Assembly: GCA_040878185.1 (NCBI GenBank)
Contig: JBBDMS010000051.1
Coordinates: 1 to 64,000, forward strand
Length of the DNA: 64,000 nucleotides
From: JAWXBK01 sp040878185
GTDB taxonomy: Bacteria > Pseudomonadota > Alphaproteobacteria > Dongiales > Dongiaceae
Direction: 5' to 3'
Positions within the stretch are counted from its first letter, which is position 1; each line of letters begins with the position of its first letter. Under the pieces are notes generated by a model that made no database searches, was not told the origin of the DNA, and was given only the letters and a program-made list of their open reading frames with translations. Below are positions 52,200 through 63,396 of this stretch, one piece after another. The position numbers and the translations under genes were made by a program.

Positions 52200-52628
52200 T
52201 TGGCAGGGCAGTTGGCGCTCGCCGTGGCGGCGCTGTTCGCGGGCGCTGCGTTTTACATCAGCGTTGTGGAGCAGCCGGCGCGGATGGGCCTCGACGATCG
52301 CAGCCTTCTGACCGAATGGAAGGCCGCCTACCGGCGCGGTGCTACCCTTCAGGCGCCGCTGGCGATCGTCGGGTTCCTGTTGGGGCTGTTGGCCTGGTGG
52401 CAGACAGATCAGCCGCTCTGGCTGGTCGGCGCGGCGGCACTCATCGCCAACTGGCCCTATACCCTCATCGTGATCATGCCGGTGAACCGGCAGCTCAGGG
52501 CGATGGATCCTGTTGGCCCGGGATCCGATGTGCGAACTCTGATCGCGCGATGGGCCGCACTGCATGCGGGACGTACCGCGCTCGGTTTCGCCGCAACGCT
52601 GATCTTTTTATGGGCGTCGATCGGCTGA
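52200..52628 (+). CDS. DUF1772 family integral membrane protein
   Basis: The protein has about 142 residues and four membrane segments. Family features are GAAFYISVVEQPARM, WKAAYRRGATLQAPLAIVGF and NWPYTLIVIMPVNRQLRAM. The frame is open from ATG 52140, but that start lies inside the upstream terminator; TTG 52200, nine bases after GGGGAGG, is preferred. Function of DUF1772 is unknown. Confidence 0.8.
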   Translation: MAGQLALAVAALFAGAAFYISVVEQPARMGLDDRSLLTEWKAAYRRGATLQAPLAIVGFLLGLLAWWQTDQPLWLVGAAALIANWPYTLIVIMPVNRQLRAMDPVGPGSDVRTLIARWAALHAGRTALGFAATLIFLWASIG

Positions 52629-52770
52629 AACGCTGCAATCGGAGTGCGCTTTGGACGCACCTGCACGCGTTGTTGCAGCGACGAAAAACTGCTAGATTCC
52701 GAGGCCTGTTTCAGCGCCGGATTCGCTCGAATCGGCCTCCTGTTATCTATTTGATTTGAAAGGCCTTTTA

Positions 52771-55521
<2,751 letters not shown>

Positions 55522-56041
55522 GCCGGCCGCCTATCGGCCTCAAAGACCGAGTCTTTTGAAGGGGCTTCCAATCGGGCTCGGGCAGGCCCCGACCACGCTG
55601 CATTTCCAGTTATGTTGCCGGCGGCTCACGCCCGCGAGAGGCGGTACTATACCTTTGGCGCTGCAAACCAGGCCGCCGCTGCTGGCTGATTAAAAGCGTT
55701 AGCCAGAGACCACATATTATTATAATCGTTGGATTAATGAAGTCTGCATAACCGAGAGATAAAGGTGCTCTGGTACCGCATCTTGACCCCAGGATGGGCA
55801 AAACTGCGACGTTCCGTCGCGGCATCGGTATAGTGTCGATTTCGCGAGACCTATACCAACGAATACTATACTATGGCTTCACCATCGAGATTGCGGGGGC
55901 AGGGCAAAGGGCCACCGCGCTGGATGGTTACGGATCGCAGGGCACGGCCCATGCCTGCGATCCGGACGGACCGGTCTGCATCGACATCGAAACAGACAAA
56001 GGCGGCTCAGGCCGGCCTCAAGGGACGAGAAAGCCAAAACA
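55522..56041. other. Gene-free 520-bp region with an operator-like inverted repeat
   Basis: No convincing coding frame was found: the possible frames at 55794 and 55873 lack ribosome binding sites and family features. The first half is unusually A/T-rich (55690-55790). GGTATAG (55827-55833) and CTATACC (55851-55857), with inner GTC/GAC pairs, make an inverted repeat that overlaps a TATAGT (-10-like) hexamer. It could be a regulated promoter for the small membrane protein at 56042, leaving a leader of about 200 bases, or a small RNA gene. Confidence 0.4.
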
Positions 56042-56335
56042 ATGATCGAGATGATCCTTTACAGCGCCCCGGCCATCCTCGCGGGCATGTTCGTTGGAAC
56101 CGCCATGGGCTGGAGACTCGGCAAGTTCGGGCAGAAGCCGCTGGCCGCCGAAGTGGAGCGCCTGAAGACCCTCACCGAACAGCAGGCCAAGCAGATCTGG
56201 AACCAGGCCGACCGGATCCACGAGCTCGAGATCGACAAACTGCAGCTTTCGTCGTGGCATCGGTCGGATCAGCAGCCCTCGGGTGGCACTCGCCTGACCC
56301 GCGTGCTCGAAGCCCAGCACCGCATCGCCGCCTAA
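56042..56335 (+). CDS. Small single-span membrane protein with coiled-coil tail
   Basis: The 97-residue protein has one N-terminal membrane segment (MILYSAPAILAGMFVGTAMG) followed by a predicted coiled coil (PLAAEVERLKTLTEQQAKQI and IHELEIDKLQL). The ribosome binding site is weak (GAAAGCC). The gene is followed by a strong terminator, which supports it being real. It is not recognised as a named family; an envelope scaffold or assembly role is possible. Confidence 0.65.
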   Translation: MIEMILYSAPAILAGMFVGTAMGWRLGKFGQKPLAAEVERLKTLTEQQAKQIWNQADRIHELEIDKLQLSSWHRSDQQPSGGTRLTRVLEAQHRIAA

Positions 56336-56379
56336 GAGGTTCAATCGATCCCGGCGGCATCGCGCCGCCGGCAGGTTTC

Positions 56380-56416
56380 GCGCCGCTGTCGGAAACGACC
56401 GCGGCGCTTTGTTTTT
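56380..56416 (+). terminator. Strong intrinsic terminator
   Basis: GCGCCGC (56380-56386) pairs with GCGGCGC (56401-56407). Inside, GTCG-GAAA-CGAC extends the stem past one mismatch to a GNRA tetraloop, and TTTGTTTTT follows. It lies 45 bp after the stop of the small membrane protein. Confidence 0.88.
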
Positions 56417-56553
56417 GAGCGAAGCCTGTCCGGGCCTCCCGCGCCGCACCCAAGTCTTTTCGCAACTGCAATAATCCGGTAGCCTGCGCGTGAGGATGGG
56501 ACATCGCCGCAGCGAACAATCGCGCGATGCCGGGGATCAACGGCGGGGAAGAC

Positions 56554-57069
56554 ATGGCAGAGCCGAGAGTTGCGCTCTATCCGGGCACATTCGACCCGAT
56601 CACAAACGGCCATATGGACGTGATCCGGCGCGCGGCGCGCCTGGTCGACAAATTGGTGATCGCGGTTTCGATCAATCCGGGCAAGGGCCCGCTGTTCACG
56701 CTGGACGAGCGGGTGGCGATGCTCGAATCCGAGATCGAGAGCCTGAACAACGGGCGCAATATCGAAGTCCGCCCGTTCGAGACGCTGCTCATGCATTTCG
56801 CCAAGGAAGTCGGCGCCGGGATGGTGATCCGCGGCCTCCGGGCCGTCTCCGATTTCGAATATGAGTTCCAGATGGCGGCGATGAACGCGCGACTCGAGCC
56901 GGCGATCGAAACAGTCTTCCTGATGGCCTCGGAACGCCACCAGTTCATCTCCTCCCGCCTGGTCAAGGAAATCGGCCGCCTCAATGGCGACGTGACGCCG
57001 TTCCTGTCGGCCCGCATCGCCGAGCGGCTGGTCGCGCGCGTTGCCGAGGAGAAGGGCCGCAAGGGCTGA
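56554..57069 (+). CDS. coaD: Phosphopantetheine adenylyltransferase
   Basis: The 171-residue nucleotidyltransferase has RVALYPGTFDPITNGHMDVI (with the TxGH-like NGH motif), IRGLRAVSDFEYEFQMAAMN and ISSRLVKEIGRLNGDVTPFL. It makes dephospho-CoA from phosphopantetheine and ATP, the fourth step of CoA synthesis. ATG 56554 after GGGGAAGAC is chosen; upstream MPGINGGED is not conserved in the family. Confidence 0.96.
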   Translation: MAEPRVALYPGTFDPITNGHMDVIRRAARLVDKLVIAVSINPGKGPLFTLDERVAMLESEIESLNNGRNIEVRPFETLLMHFAKEVGAGMVIRGLRAVSDFEYEFQMAAMNARLEPAIETVFLMASERHQFISSRLVKEIGRLNGDVTPFLSARIAERLVARVAEEKGRKG

Positions 57070-57115
57070 ACGTCTCCCGGCCGCCAACCGGCGCTTGACG
57101 CCGCATCGGGACATC

Positions 57116-57170
57116 GAAACTCTGGCGCCGCCGGGTTGCGGCGCGGGGAAACTCTGGCGCCGCCGGGTTG
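57116..57170 (+). repeat. Tandem 23-bp direct repeat before the M24 hydrolase gene
   Basis: GAAACTCTGGCGCCGCCGGG followed by TTG occurs at 57116-57138 and again, identical, at 57148-57170, a period of 32 bp. Each copy contains the palindrome GGCGCC. It ends 28 bp before the M24 start, so it lies in the leader or promoter of that operon. It could be a regulator's double binding site or a local slippage duplication. Confidence 0.8.
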
Positions 57171-57198
57171 TGGCTCGCAGGGGAGGAGATACCGGATC

Positions 57199-58371
57199 AT
57201 GCTGGACGAAGCGCGGTCGCGCACGGCGACGTTTCAGGCGCGGCTGAAAGACGCGGGCCACCGGGTCGCCGTCATCACCGACGAAAGTTCGATTGCCTAT
57301 CTGGCCGGGTTCTGGGGCTATCTCGGGATCGAGTTCGGCCGCCCAACCATGCTGGTCCTGTGCGAGGGTGCGGCACCGATCATCGTCACGCCGCTGATGG
57401 AGACCGAGATGGTCTCCACCATGACCTGGATCGAGGATGTGCGGTCCTGGGAAGATGCCGGCCCCGATCACTGGACCGCCATCCTCGCCAAGGCGATCGG
57501 CGAACCGGCGCCGCGCGAGTTCGCCGTCGAGACACGGTTGCTGCCGGCGATCGTCCGTGACTTCTTTACCGAGCGCTATCCCGATGCAAAGCTGCGCGAT
57601 GTTTCGCCGCTGCTCGGCGAGCAGCGCATGATCAAGTCGCCGCTCGAAATCGGCGTCATGCGCCAGGCCGGCGCGATTGCCGCCGCCATGATGGACGGCG
57701 CCCGCAACGCGATGGATGCCGGCGTGCCGGAATATGAGGTGGCGCTCGCGGTGATGAACGCCGGCACGCGCAAGGCGGCCGGGTTCCTGACCGGCAAGGG
57801 CTGGGAAGCCTTCGTCTCGCCGATGATTCACAATCTGCAGATCATTCAGTCCGGCGCGGATACCTCGATGGTGCATCGTCGCGCCAGCGTGAAGCCGCTC
57901 GATCCGGGCGATCCGGTCTATCTCTGTTTCTGCAACATGGTGCAGTTCAAACAGTACAAACTCGGCTTCGATCGCCAGTTCTTCATCCACCATGTCAGCG
58001 ACGAGGCGGCCCATGTTCAGGAGACGGCAGTTCGCGCCCAGCAGGCCGCGCTCAAATCGATGCGCGCCGGCGTCACCGCCGAAAGCGTCGCGGCCGCCGC
58101 CAATGCGGTCTATCGGGATAACGGCTTTTCGCCGGGCTATCGCACCGGCCGATCGATCGGCGTCGCCTACCTCGAGGCGCCCGAACTGAAAGAGGGCGAC
58201 AAAACGATCCTGCGTCCGGGCATGACGTTCGCGGTCGACGGTGGCGTGACGGTCGAAGGGAAGTTCGGCGGCCGGATCGGGGATTCGGTGGTGGTGACGG
58301 AAACCGGCTTCGACTATCTGACGAACTACCCGCGCGAACTGGCCGTGCTGCAGGCGCGGGCCGCGCGATGA
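57199..58371 (+). CDS. M24 (creatinase/pita-bread fold) family hydrolase lacking metal ligands
   Basis: The 390-residue protein starts at ATG 57199 after GGGAGGAG. It has a creatinase N-domain (about 1-140) and a pita-bread C-domain. The positions of the five metal ligands of M24 peptidases appear replaced: the D-x-R region reads YKLGFDRQFF (about 253-262), the His block reads RTGRSIGVAYLEAPEL, and the two Glu positions read TFAVDGGV and RIGDSVVV. Creatinase itself is a metal-free member, so a non-peptidase hydrolytic role is likely. It overlaps the nitrilase-family gene by four bases, so the two probably act on one C-N compound. Confidence 0.85.
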   Translation: MLDEARSRTATFQARLKDAGHRVAVITDESSIAYLAGFWGYLGIEFGRPTMLVLCEGAAPIIVTPLMETEMVSTMTWIEDVRSWEDAGPDHWTAILAKAIGEPAPREFAVETRLLPAIVRDFFTERYPDAKLRDVSPLLGEQRMIKSPLEIGVMRQAGAIAAAMMDGARNAMDAGVPEYEVALAVMNAGTRKAAGFLTGKGWEAFVSPMIHNLQIIQSGADTSMVHRRASVKPLDPGDPVYLCFCNMVQFKQYKLGFDRQFFIHHVSDEAAHVQETAVRAQQAALKSMRAGVTAESVAAAANAVYRDNGFSPGYRTGRSIGVAYLEAPELKEGDKTILRPGMTFAVDGGVTVEGKFGGRIGDSVVVTETGFDYLTNYPRELAVLQARAAR

Positions 58372-59168
58372 ACGCAGGCGAGCGCCGTGCGTTGCGGCTT
58401 GCCGTCTTCCAGTATCAGGCGCGCGACGAACAGCCGAATGACCGTCTGGATCGGCTCGCGGCTGCTTTGAGAAATCTCGGCCGCGAGGCGGTCGATCTCG
58501 TCGTTTGTCCCGAGCTGTTTCTCTCCGGTTACAATATCGGATCGCGCGTGGCCGAACTGGCCGAACCGCCGGATGGTCCTTTCGGCAAGGGCGTCGCCGG
58601 GCTCGCCCGCGAATACCGCACGGCCATAGTTTACGGCTATCCTGAGCTCGATAACGGCCGGCGCCATAATGCGGCCGTCTGTTTCGATTCTGGCGGCCGG
58701 CTTATCGCCAATCATCGCAAACTGCGGCTGCCGAACGGCTATGAACAGACGCATTTCGCATGCGGCGACGGGCTGACGTTCTGCGAGATCGCCGGTTGGA
58801 AAATCGGCGTACTGGTCTGCTACGACATCGAGTTTCCGGAAGCCGTGCGCGCCTGTGCGCTCGGCGGCGCCGAAATCGTCGTCGCGCCGACCGCGCTCAA
58901 AGCGGAGTGGTCGTTCGTCGCACGTCGGATGATTCCGACGCGCGCCTTCGAGAATGGCGTGTTCGTCGTGTACGCGAACTATGCAGGCCAGGAAGGCGAA
59001 TTTACCTATCTGGGCGAGAGCTGCGCCATCGGGCCGGACGGTTCGGAACTGGCGCGGGGCGGGTCCGGCGAAGAGATGTTGCGGGCAACGCTCGATGCGT
59101 CGCTGATCGCCTCGGCGCGGGCGAAGCTGTCCTATCTAGCGGATTGCGGCGCGATCCCGCGCGCGTGA
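58368..59168 (+). CDS. Carbon-nitrogen hydrolase (nitrilase superfamily)
   Basis: The 266-residue amidase-type member has the Glu-Lys-Cys triad: CPELFLSGYN (Glu near 49), NHRKLRLPNGYEQ (Lys near 118) and VLVCYDIEFPEAVRACAL (Cys near 151). Pattern and length are typical of aliphatic or carbamoyl amide hydrolases rather than true nitrilases. The ATGA overlap with the M24 gene indicates coupling. Substrate unknown; N-carbamoyl or omega-amide compounds are candidates. Confidence 0.9.
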   Translation: MNAGERRALRLAVFQYQARDEQPNDRLDRLAAALRNLGREAVDLVVCPELFLSGYNIGSRVAELAEPPDGPFGKGVAGLAREYRTAIVYGYPELDNGRRHNAAVCFDSGGRLIANHRKLRLPNGYEQTHFACGDGLTFCEIAGWKIGVLVCYDIEFPEAVRACALGGAEIVVAPTALKAEWSFVARRMIPTRAFENGVFVVYANYAGQEGEFTYLGESCAIGPDGSELARGGSGEEMLRATLDASLIASARAKLSYLADCGAIPRA

Positions 59169-59193
59169 TTGGCGCGGCGGGCCGCCGATCGCC

Positions 59194-59715
59194 TCAGGCG
59201 GCGTCTTCTTTCACGAAGGCTGCAACCACCGGTGCGATGCGGGCCTGCACAGCAGCGATCAGGGCCTTGTCGGCGTTGCTCCAGACGCGCGGCTTCGCCA
59301 TCGACGAGGGTTCGAGAACGCCATACATCTCGCCCTGATGGTAGACCGGTGCGTGAACCAGGCCGCAATGGCCGAAATGCTCTTTCTCGTACGCCGTGTT
59401 GACCAGCGCCGGGTCGGCTGTTTCGATATCGTCGATGTAGAGCGCTTCCGGATTCCTCATCGCCTCGGCATACATCGGATCGTCATCCACGAGCGTCGCG
59501 GGCATGAGTTCCCAGCCGCGGTCTTCGCGGCGCAGAGTGAACTCGGGCAGCGCGGCCCAACGATGTACCGCGCGGCCGCGATGGGTCTTGGGATCGCGTA
59601 GGAACATGACGCAGCGTTCGCAATTCAGCGCTTTGGCCAACGCCGGCATCAATGCCGTCAGCTTCTCGTCCGGTGTTCTGTCGCTGTCCAGGATTGCCAG
59701 CACATCGTCGCGCAT
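59194..59715 (-). CDS. GAF domain protein
   Basis: The 173-residue protein is made of essentially one GAF domain (about 15-165): LTALMPALAKALNCERCVMF, YAEAMRNPEALYIDDIE and HAPVYHQGEMYGVLEPSS. There is no output domain, so it probably senses a small ligand or redox state and acts on a partner. ATG 59715 follows GAGGTGG. It converges with the nitrilase-family gene. Partner not evident. Confidence 0.82.
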   Translation of the reverse strand: MRDDVLAILDSDRTPDEKLTALMPALAKALNCERCVMFLRDPKTHRGRAVHRWAALPEFTLRREDRGWELMPATLVDDDPMYAEAMRNPEALYIDDIETADPALVNTAYEKEHFGHCGLVHAPVYHQGEMYGVLEPSSMAKPRVWSNADKALIAAVQARIAPVVAAFVKEDAA

Positions 59716-59938
59716 GTTGCCCACCTCGTTCCGCGGATGGTTTCCATCATTCCACAAGAACCCATGCCGGGGATATCGGCGCCTTCCGGCATATCTCGGG
59801 GACAGGTCTTCCAGGGCGCTTCGGCCGGCCGAACCCGGGCCGCGCCGGCGGGGCATTTCCGGTTTGGCCGGCCCAGCCGGTCGTGCTAGACCGGCGCCGT
59901 TCCGCGCGGTGGCCGGGTCCGATGCCCGATGCCCCGGG

Positions 59939-60014
59939 GAGCCCGTAGCTCAGATGGTAGAGCACCTGACTTTTAATCAGGGTGTCCCGGGTTCGAGTCC
60001 CGGCGGGCTCACCA
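59939..60014 (+). tRNA. tRNA-Lys (UUU)
   Basis: The 76-nt cloverleaf includes the encoded CCA: acceptor stem GAGCCCG/CGGGCTC, D-arm GCTC...GAGC, anticodon stem CCTGA/TCAGG with loop CTTTTAA (anticodon TTT at the centre), variable loop and T-arm CCGGG-TTCGAGT-CCCGG. A73 precedes the genomic CCA at 60012-60014. The next gene ends 32 bp downstream on the other strand. Confidence 0.97.
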
Positions 60015-60046
60015 ATTCCCCTGAAGATTTAGGCCCCGCTTGGTCG

Positions 60047-61195
60047 TCAATCGACGACGCGAGCCACCAGCCAGTTGGCGAACGAATTGAGGGCGGGCTC
60101 AAGGTGGGAGAGGCGGCCGGGTATATAGCGGCCCGTGTTCATGCCGCGTTGTTGACCCTCGAGCACGACGATGTCCTCGTCCATCGACACTTCCCATCGC
60201 TTTTCATAGCGCGCGAACTTTTCGGCGAAGTCGGGGCGCGCCATGGTTTCTTCGGGAAAGCACATGTTCATCACGACATGAGTGCGCGACGGTCCCTCCG
60301 GATAGATTTCGAAGGCCCACATGCAGTCGATGGTAACGGCGAAGGCAAAGGACGGATAAATCCAGGCATAGCGCGTGCCGAGTGCGTCATCCGGCAGCCC
60401 GTCCATCACCGGCAGCGACAGATGCTGCTCGGCGGTCATCAGCGCGCTCGTGCCCTTGTGCTTGTCCCATATCGTTGCGAACTCGCCGTTGACGCCCTGC
60501 GCCATTTCCGGCGGGTGGCTCGCATAGGTGCCGGCGATCGAGGCCTTGTGCACCACGTTGACGTGGTAGTCCTCCATGAAGACTTCGATAAAGAGCTTCC
60601 AGTTGCATTCGACCGTGAAATGCCTCGCTCGCGCCGTCTTCAAAGCCGGCAGATTGTAGGCGTCCAAATACCGATCGAGTTCACCGACCGTTGCATCGAA
60701 ATCCGGTCCGCCCGGTTCGAGCCGCGCGAAGATAAAACCCTGCCAGATCGCGACGTCGTAACTCACCAAACCATAGTCGCGGCGGTCGAAATTAGCCGAA
60801 CTCTCCATGCCGGCGGACCCGCGCAGGCTGCCATCGAGTCCGTAAGCCCAGGCATGGAAAGGGCACCGGATCATGGGAACGTTGCCGCTGCCTTCCAGCA
60901 GCATCATGCCGCGATGCCGGCAGACATTGTTGAGGACGCGGATCGTTCCGGTCTGGTCCCGGATGACGATCAGTCTCGCGCCGCACAGCTCGACCGCTCG
61001 GTAGTCGCCGGGATTAGGCAATGCATTCTCGCGCCCGAGGCAGATCCACGAGCGATGAAACACCCGCTCGACCTCGCGCTGGTAGAATGCCGGGCTCGCA
61101 TAGCACCAGCCGGGCAGAGGTTCGGCCTCCAGCGGCGGCAACAGGGCTTTGCTATACGTCTCGCGGTTGAAGATCGAAGAATCCAGCATGCGCAT
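60047..61195 (-). CDS. Rieske non-heme iron oxygenase, alpha subunit
   Basis: The 382-residue ring-hydroxylating-type oxygenase has a Rieske [2Fe-2S] motif in NNVCRHRGMMLLEG (C-x-H) and MIRCPFHAWAYGLDG (C-x-x-H), then the mononuclear iron site NWKLFIEVFMEDYHVNVVH (D/E-x-x-H-x4-H). Starts at 61201, 61195 and 61189 are possible; 61195 has the best GGGA spacing. No reductase or ferredoxin is adjacent. Relatives demethylate quaternary amines or hydroxylate aromatics; the substrate cannot be set. Confidence 0.9.
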   Translation of the reverse strand: MRMLDSSIFNRETYSKALLPPLEAEPLPGWCYASPAFYQREVERVFHRSWICLGRENALPNPGDYRAVELCGARLIVIRDQTGTIRVLNNVCRHRGMMLLEGSGNVPMIRCPFHAWAYGLDGSLRGSAGMESSANFDRRDYGLVSYDVAIWQGFIFARLEPGGPDFDATVGELDRYLDAYNLPALKTARARHFTVECNWKLFIEVFMEDYHVNVVHKASIAGTYASHPPEMAQGVNGEFATIWDKHKGTSALMTAEQHLSLPVMDGLPDDALGTRYAWIYPSFAFAVTIDCMWAFEIYPEGPSRTHVVMNMCFPEETMARPDFAEKFARYEKRWEVSMDEDIVVLEGQQRGMNTGRYIPGRLSHLEPALNSFANWLVARVVD

Positions 61196-61496
61196 GACCA
61201 TTCCCGACTTGCTGATGGACCGGCTTTTTCCGGCGGTTGGATTACGGGTGCCGGTCGATCCGGCGGCTAGATTTGCATGACAATCGGGGATTAACAAACG
61301 CTTAGGGATCGTCGATTCGACGAGCCATAATAGCAGTGGCCGACGCGGGCAGGCCTGCAGCGGCGCCGGCCATTGTCAGGGCGTATCAAATCGCCGGTAG
61401 ATGCGGGGTGCGCAGTGGGACCCACTCCGCGCGAGCACGGACGACCGCTGTTGCTTCGAAGCGTCGGGCGTCCGCAGTGGAATGGGCCGGGGTCGA
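61196..61496. other. Divergent intergenic region (301 bp)
   Basis: This gene-free region separates the Rieske oxygenase and sulfotransferase starts. It holds an A/T-richer stretch (about 61268-61330) with a small inverted repeat CGTCG-ATT-CGACG and a CATAAT hexamer that could be promoter elements. No coding frame with a ribosome binding site was seen. Confidence 0.4.
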
Positions 61497-62474
61497 ATGG
61501 AACGACTGATCGACAGTGACGCGCTCGTGCATATCGGTCTGCACAAGACCGGCACCACCTGGTTGCAGTTTCATCTGTTCCCGCGTGCGGATTTCGGGTT
61601 CCATCTGCCCGAATTTGAAGGCATGACGCCCAAGCAGCGCGCCAAGGCGATCGGCGTTCGTCTCTGCTACGACCACGCGAACCGGCTGATGGCCGAAGCC
61701 GATTTCGATGCCGCGGCAACGCGCGAGGCATTGGCCGGGCTCATCGTGCCGGAGGGAAAGACTGCGGTTGTCAGCCATGAGCGACTGGGTGGGCATCCGC
61801 TGTCCGCCGGGTTCGACCGCACCATCTTGCGCGATCGCATCCGTACGGTCCTGCCGAATGCCCGCATTCTCATTGTCGTGCGCGAACAGTTTTCGATGCT
61901 CATGTCGAGTTATCTGCAATATCTCAAATATGGCGGCTGGCACGATCTCGATCAGTATCTCTATCCGCCGTCTGACGGGCGGTTGCCGGTGCTTAACATT
62001 GATTTCTGGAAGTACGATCGCCTGATCGAGCTGTACCGATCGGCATTCGGGCCGGATCGGGTGCTGGTCCTGCCTTACGAAATGCTGGTTCGCAATCCGC
62101 AGGATTTCGTCGAGCGGATCTGCGGTTTCGCCGATGTCTCGGTTCCCGACGGGATCGATGGCGGGCGCCGCGAGAACAGCCGCCGTGGCTATGCGGCGGC
62201 TTACTGGTTTCGCCGGATCACCTGGATCAACCGGCGGACCTCGGCGAATGCGTTCCGACCCTCGCGCCTGCCGCCCTGGGCCGGGAAAGTCTTTGATCGC
62301 GGGTTCAAGCGTGGGATGGAAGCGGCTATGCCGGCTTACTTCGAGAATCGCGTGCAGCAGCATCTCAATGCCAAGCTGTTGCGCCTCGTCGATCAGCGAT
62401 ATTTCGCGGACAGCAATCGCCGTACCACTGCGCTTGCCATGCTCGATCTCGAATCGTTCGGGTATCCGGTCTAG
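61497..62474 (+). CDS. Sulfotransferase-fold protein
   Basis: The 325-residue protein begins MERLIDSDALVHIGLHKTGT; HIGLHKTGTTWLQFHL is the 5'-PSB loop of PAPS-dependent sulfotransferases. The 3'-phosphate region is in LPNARILIVVREQFSMLMSS and YRSAFGPDRVLVLPYEMLVR. It probably sulfates a surface glycan or small molecule. ATG 61497 has GGGG upstream. The stop shares the palindrome CTAG with the convergent CDF gene's stop. Confidence 0.85.
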   Translation: MERLIDSDALVHIGLHKTGTTWLQFHLFPRADFGFHLPEFEGMTPKQRAKAIGVRLCYDHANRLMAEADFDAAATREALAGLIVPEGKTAVVSHERLGGHPLSAGFDRTILRDRIRTVLPNARILIVVREQFSMLMSSYLQYLKYGGWHDLDQYLYPPSDGRLPVLNIDFWKYDRLIELYRSAFGPDRVLVLPYEMLVRNPQDFVERICGFADVSVPDGIDGGRRENSRRGYAAAYWFRRITWINRRTSANAFRPSRLPPWAGKVFDRGFKRGMEAAMPAYFENRVQQHLNAKLLRLVDQRYFADSNRRTTALAMLDLESFGYPV

Positions 62475-63388
62475 GCGGAATTTGCAGAATGCGACGAGGC
62501 GAGGATCGCGACTTCGGCATTCTCGATCTCGGTTTGCATGGAGTTTCGGATTGCCACGATCCGCCGGCCAACTTCCGCCATCGTAAGGGTTTCGTCGAAG
62601 CCCAGTGCCACCTCGATAAACGTTTTATGGCCTGAACGGCGCGACCGTACACGACCGAGGCTCTCGTAATCGTCGAAATGTTTGGCCAGCGCGCGATTGA
62701 TCGCGATCTGGGCGCTTTCTTCGACCGAGCGGTCGAGGAGATCCGGCAGCCCGGCTCGAAACATATCGATCACGCTGGCGAGGATGAAACAAGCGACGAA
62801 GGCCGAACCGATCGCTTCGGCCCATATCGCGACGACAGAATCCGTCGACACTGCCGCGACCGTCATCGTCACCTGGATGAACAGCGACGAGAACACGCGG
62901 ACATGGCGCGAACGAAGTTGCGCCTGCATGATTGTCGACTTGCCGCCCCGCGCCGCGCGCCGGACGGAATCCCAGGCCACGACATTGATGTATGTATTGA
63001 TCGACGCCATGATGGCGGCGAGCGTCAGGCCGAGAGGCGATCCGAGTGGTTTTTCGCCGACGATGATCCCGATCACGCCATAGAAGACCCAGAGTGCACC
63101 GATCAGCAGGCCGATTGCGATCGCGAGATTGGCAAACTGCTCGACCTTCCCGGTTCCGAAATCCATGTCGAGCAGCGATTCCCGATGAACCCGACGCATG
63201 ACCAGAAATGAAAAAGCTTCAAGTGAAAGAATAAAGACACCGCGGATCGATTCCGCGATCAGCGTCAGCGATCCGCCGGTAATCCCCACAACAAAAATTA
63301 GGGCAAGAATGATCGAATCTGCCGTCAACGCGAACCGGATGGAGCTTTCCTTGTTGCGCTGATCGGCGGTAATTGCGCGCGCGGCCAT
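62471..63388 (-). CDS. Cation diffusion facilitator (CDF) family transporter
   Basis: The 305-residue protein has six membrane segments (SIRFALTADSIILALIFVVG, SPLGLTLAAIMASINTYINV and others) and a C-terminal cytoplasmic domain (about 225-295). The usual Asp-rich metal sites in helices 2 and 5 appear as AESIRGVFILSLEA and WAEAIGSAFVACFI, with Glu for Asp, so metal preference may be unusual. It starts nine bases after the HlyD-like gene, suggesting an operon. The four-base overlap with the sulfotransferase is tail to tail. Confidence 0.85.
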   Translation of the reverse strand: MAARAITADQRNKESSIRFALTADSIILALIFVVGITGGSLTLIAESIRGVFILSLEAFSFLVMRRVHRESLLDMDFGTGKVEQFANLAIAIGLLIGALWVFYGVIGIIVGEKPLGSPLGLTLAAIMASINTYINVVAWDSVRRAARGGKSTIMQAQLRSRHVRVFSSLFIQVTMTVAAVSTDSVVAIWAEAIGSAFVACFILASVIDMFRAGLPDLLDRSVEESAQIAINRALAKHFDDYESLGRVRSRRSGHKTFIEVALGFDETLTMAEVGRRIVAIRNSMQTEIENAEVAILASSHSANSA

Positions 63389-63396
63389 TTCGATGC

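Noticed and set aside
55794..56045. 83-residue frame before the small membrane protein
   Set aside because: No ribosome binding site, crosses the inverted repeat, and the sequence shows no protein-like pattern.
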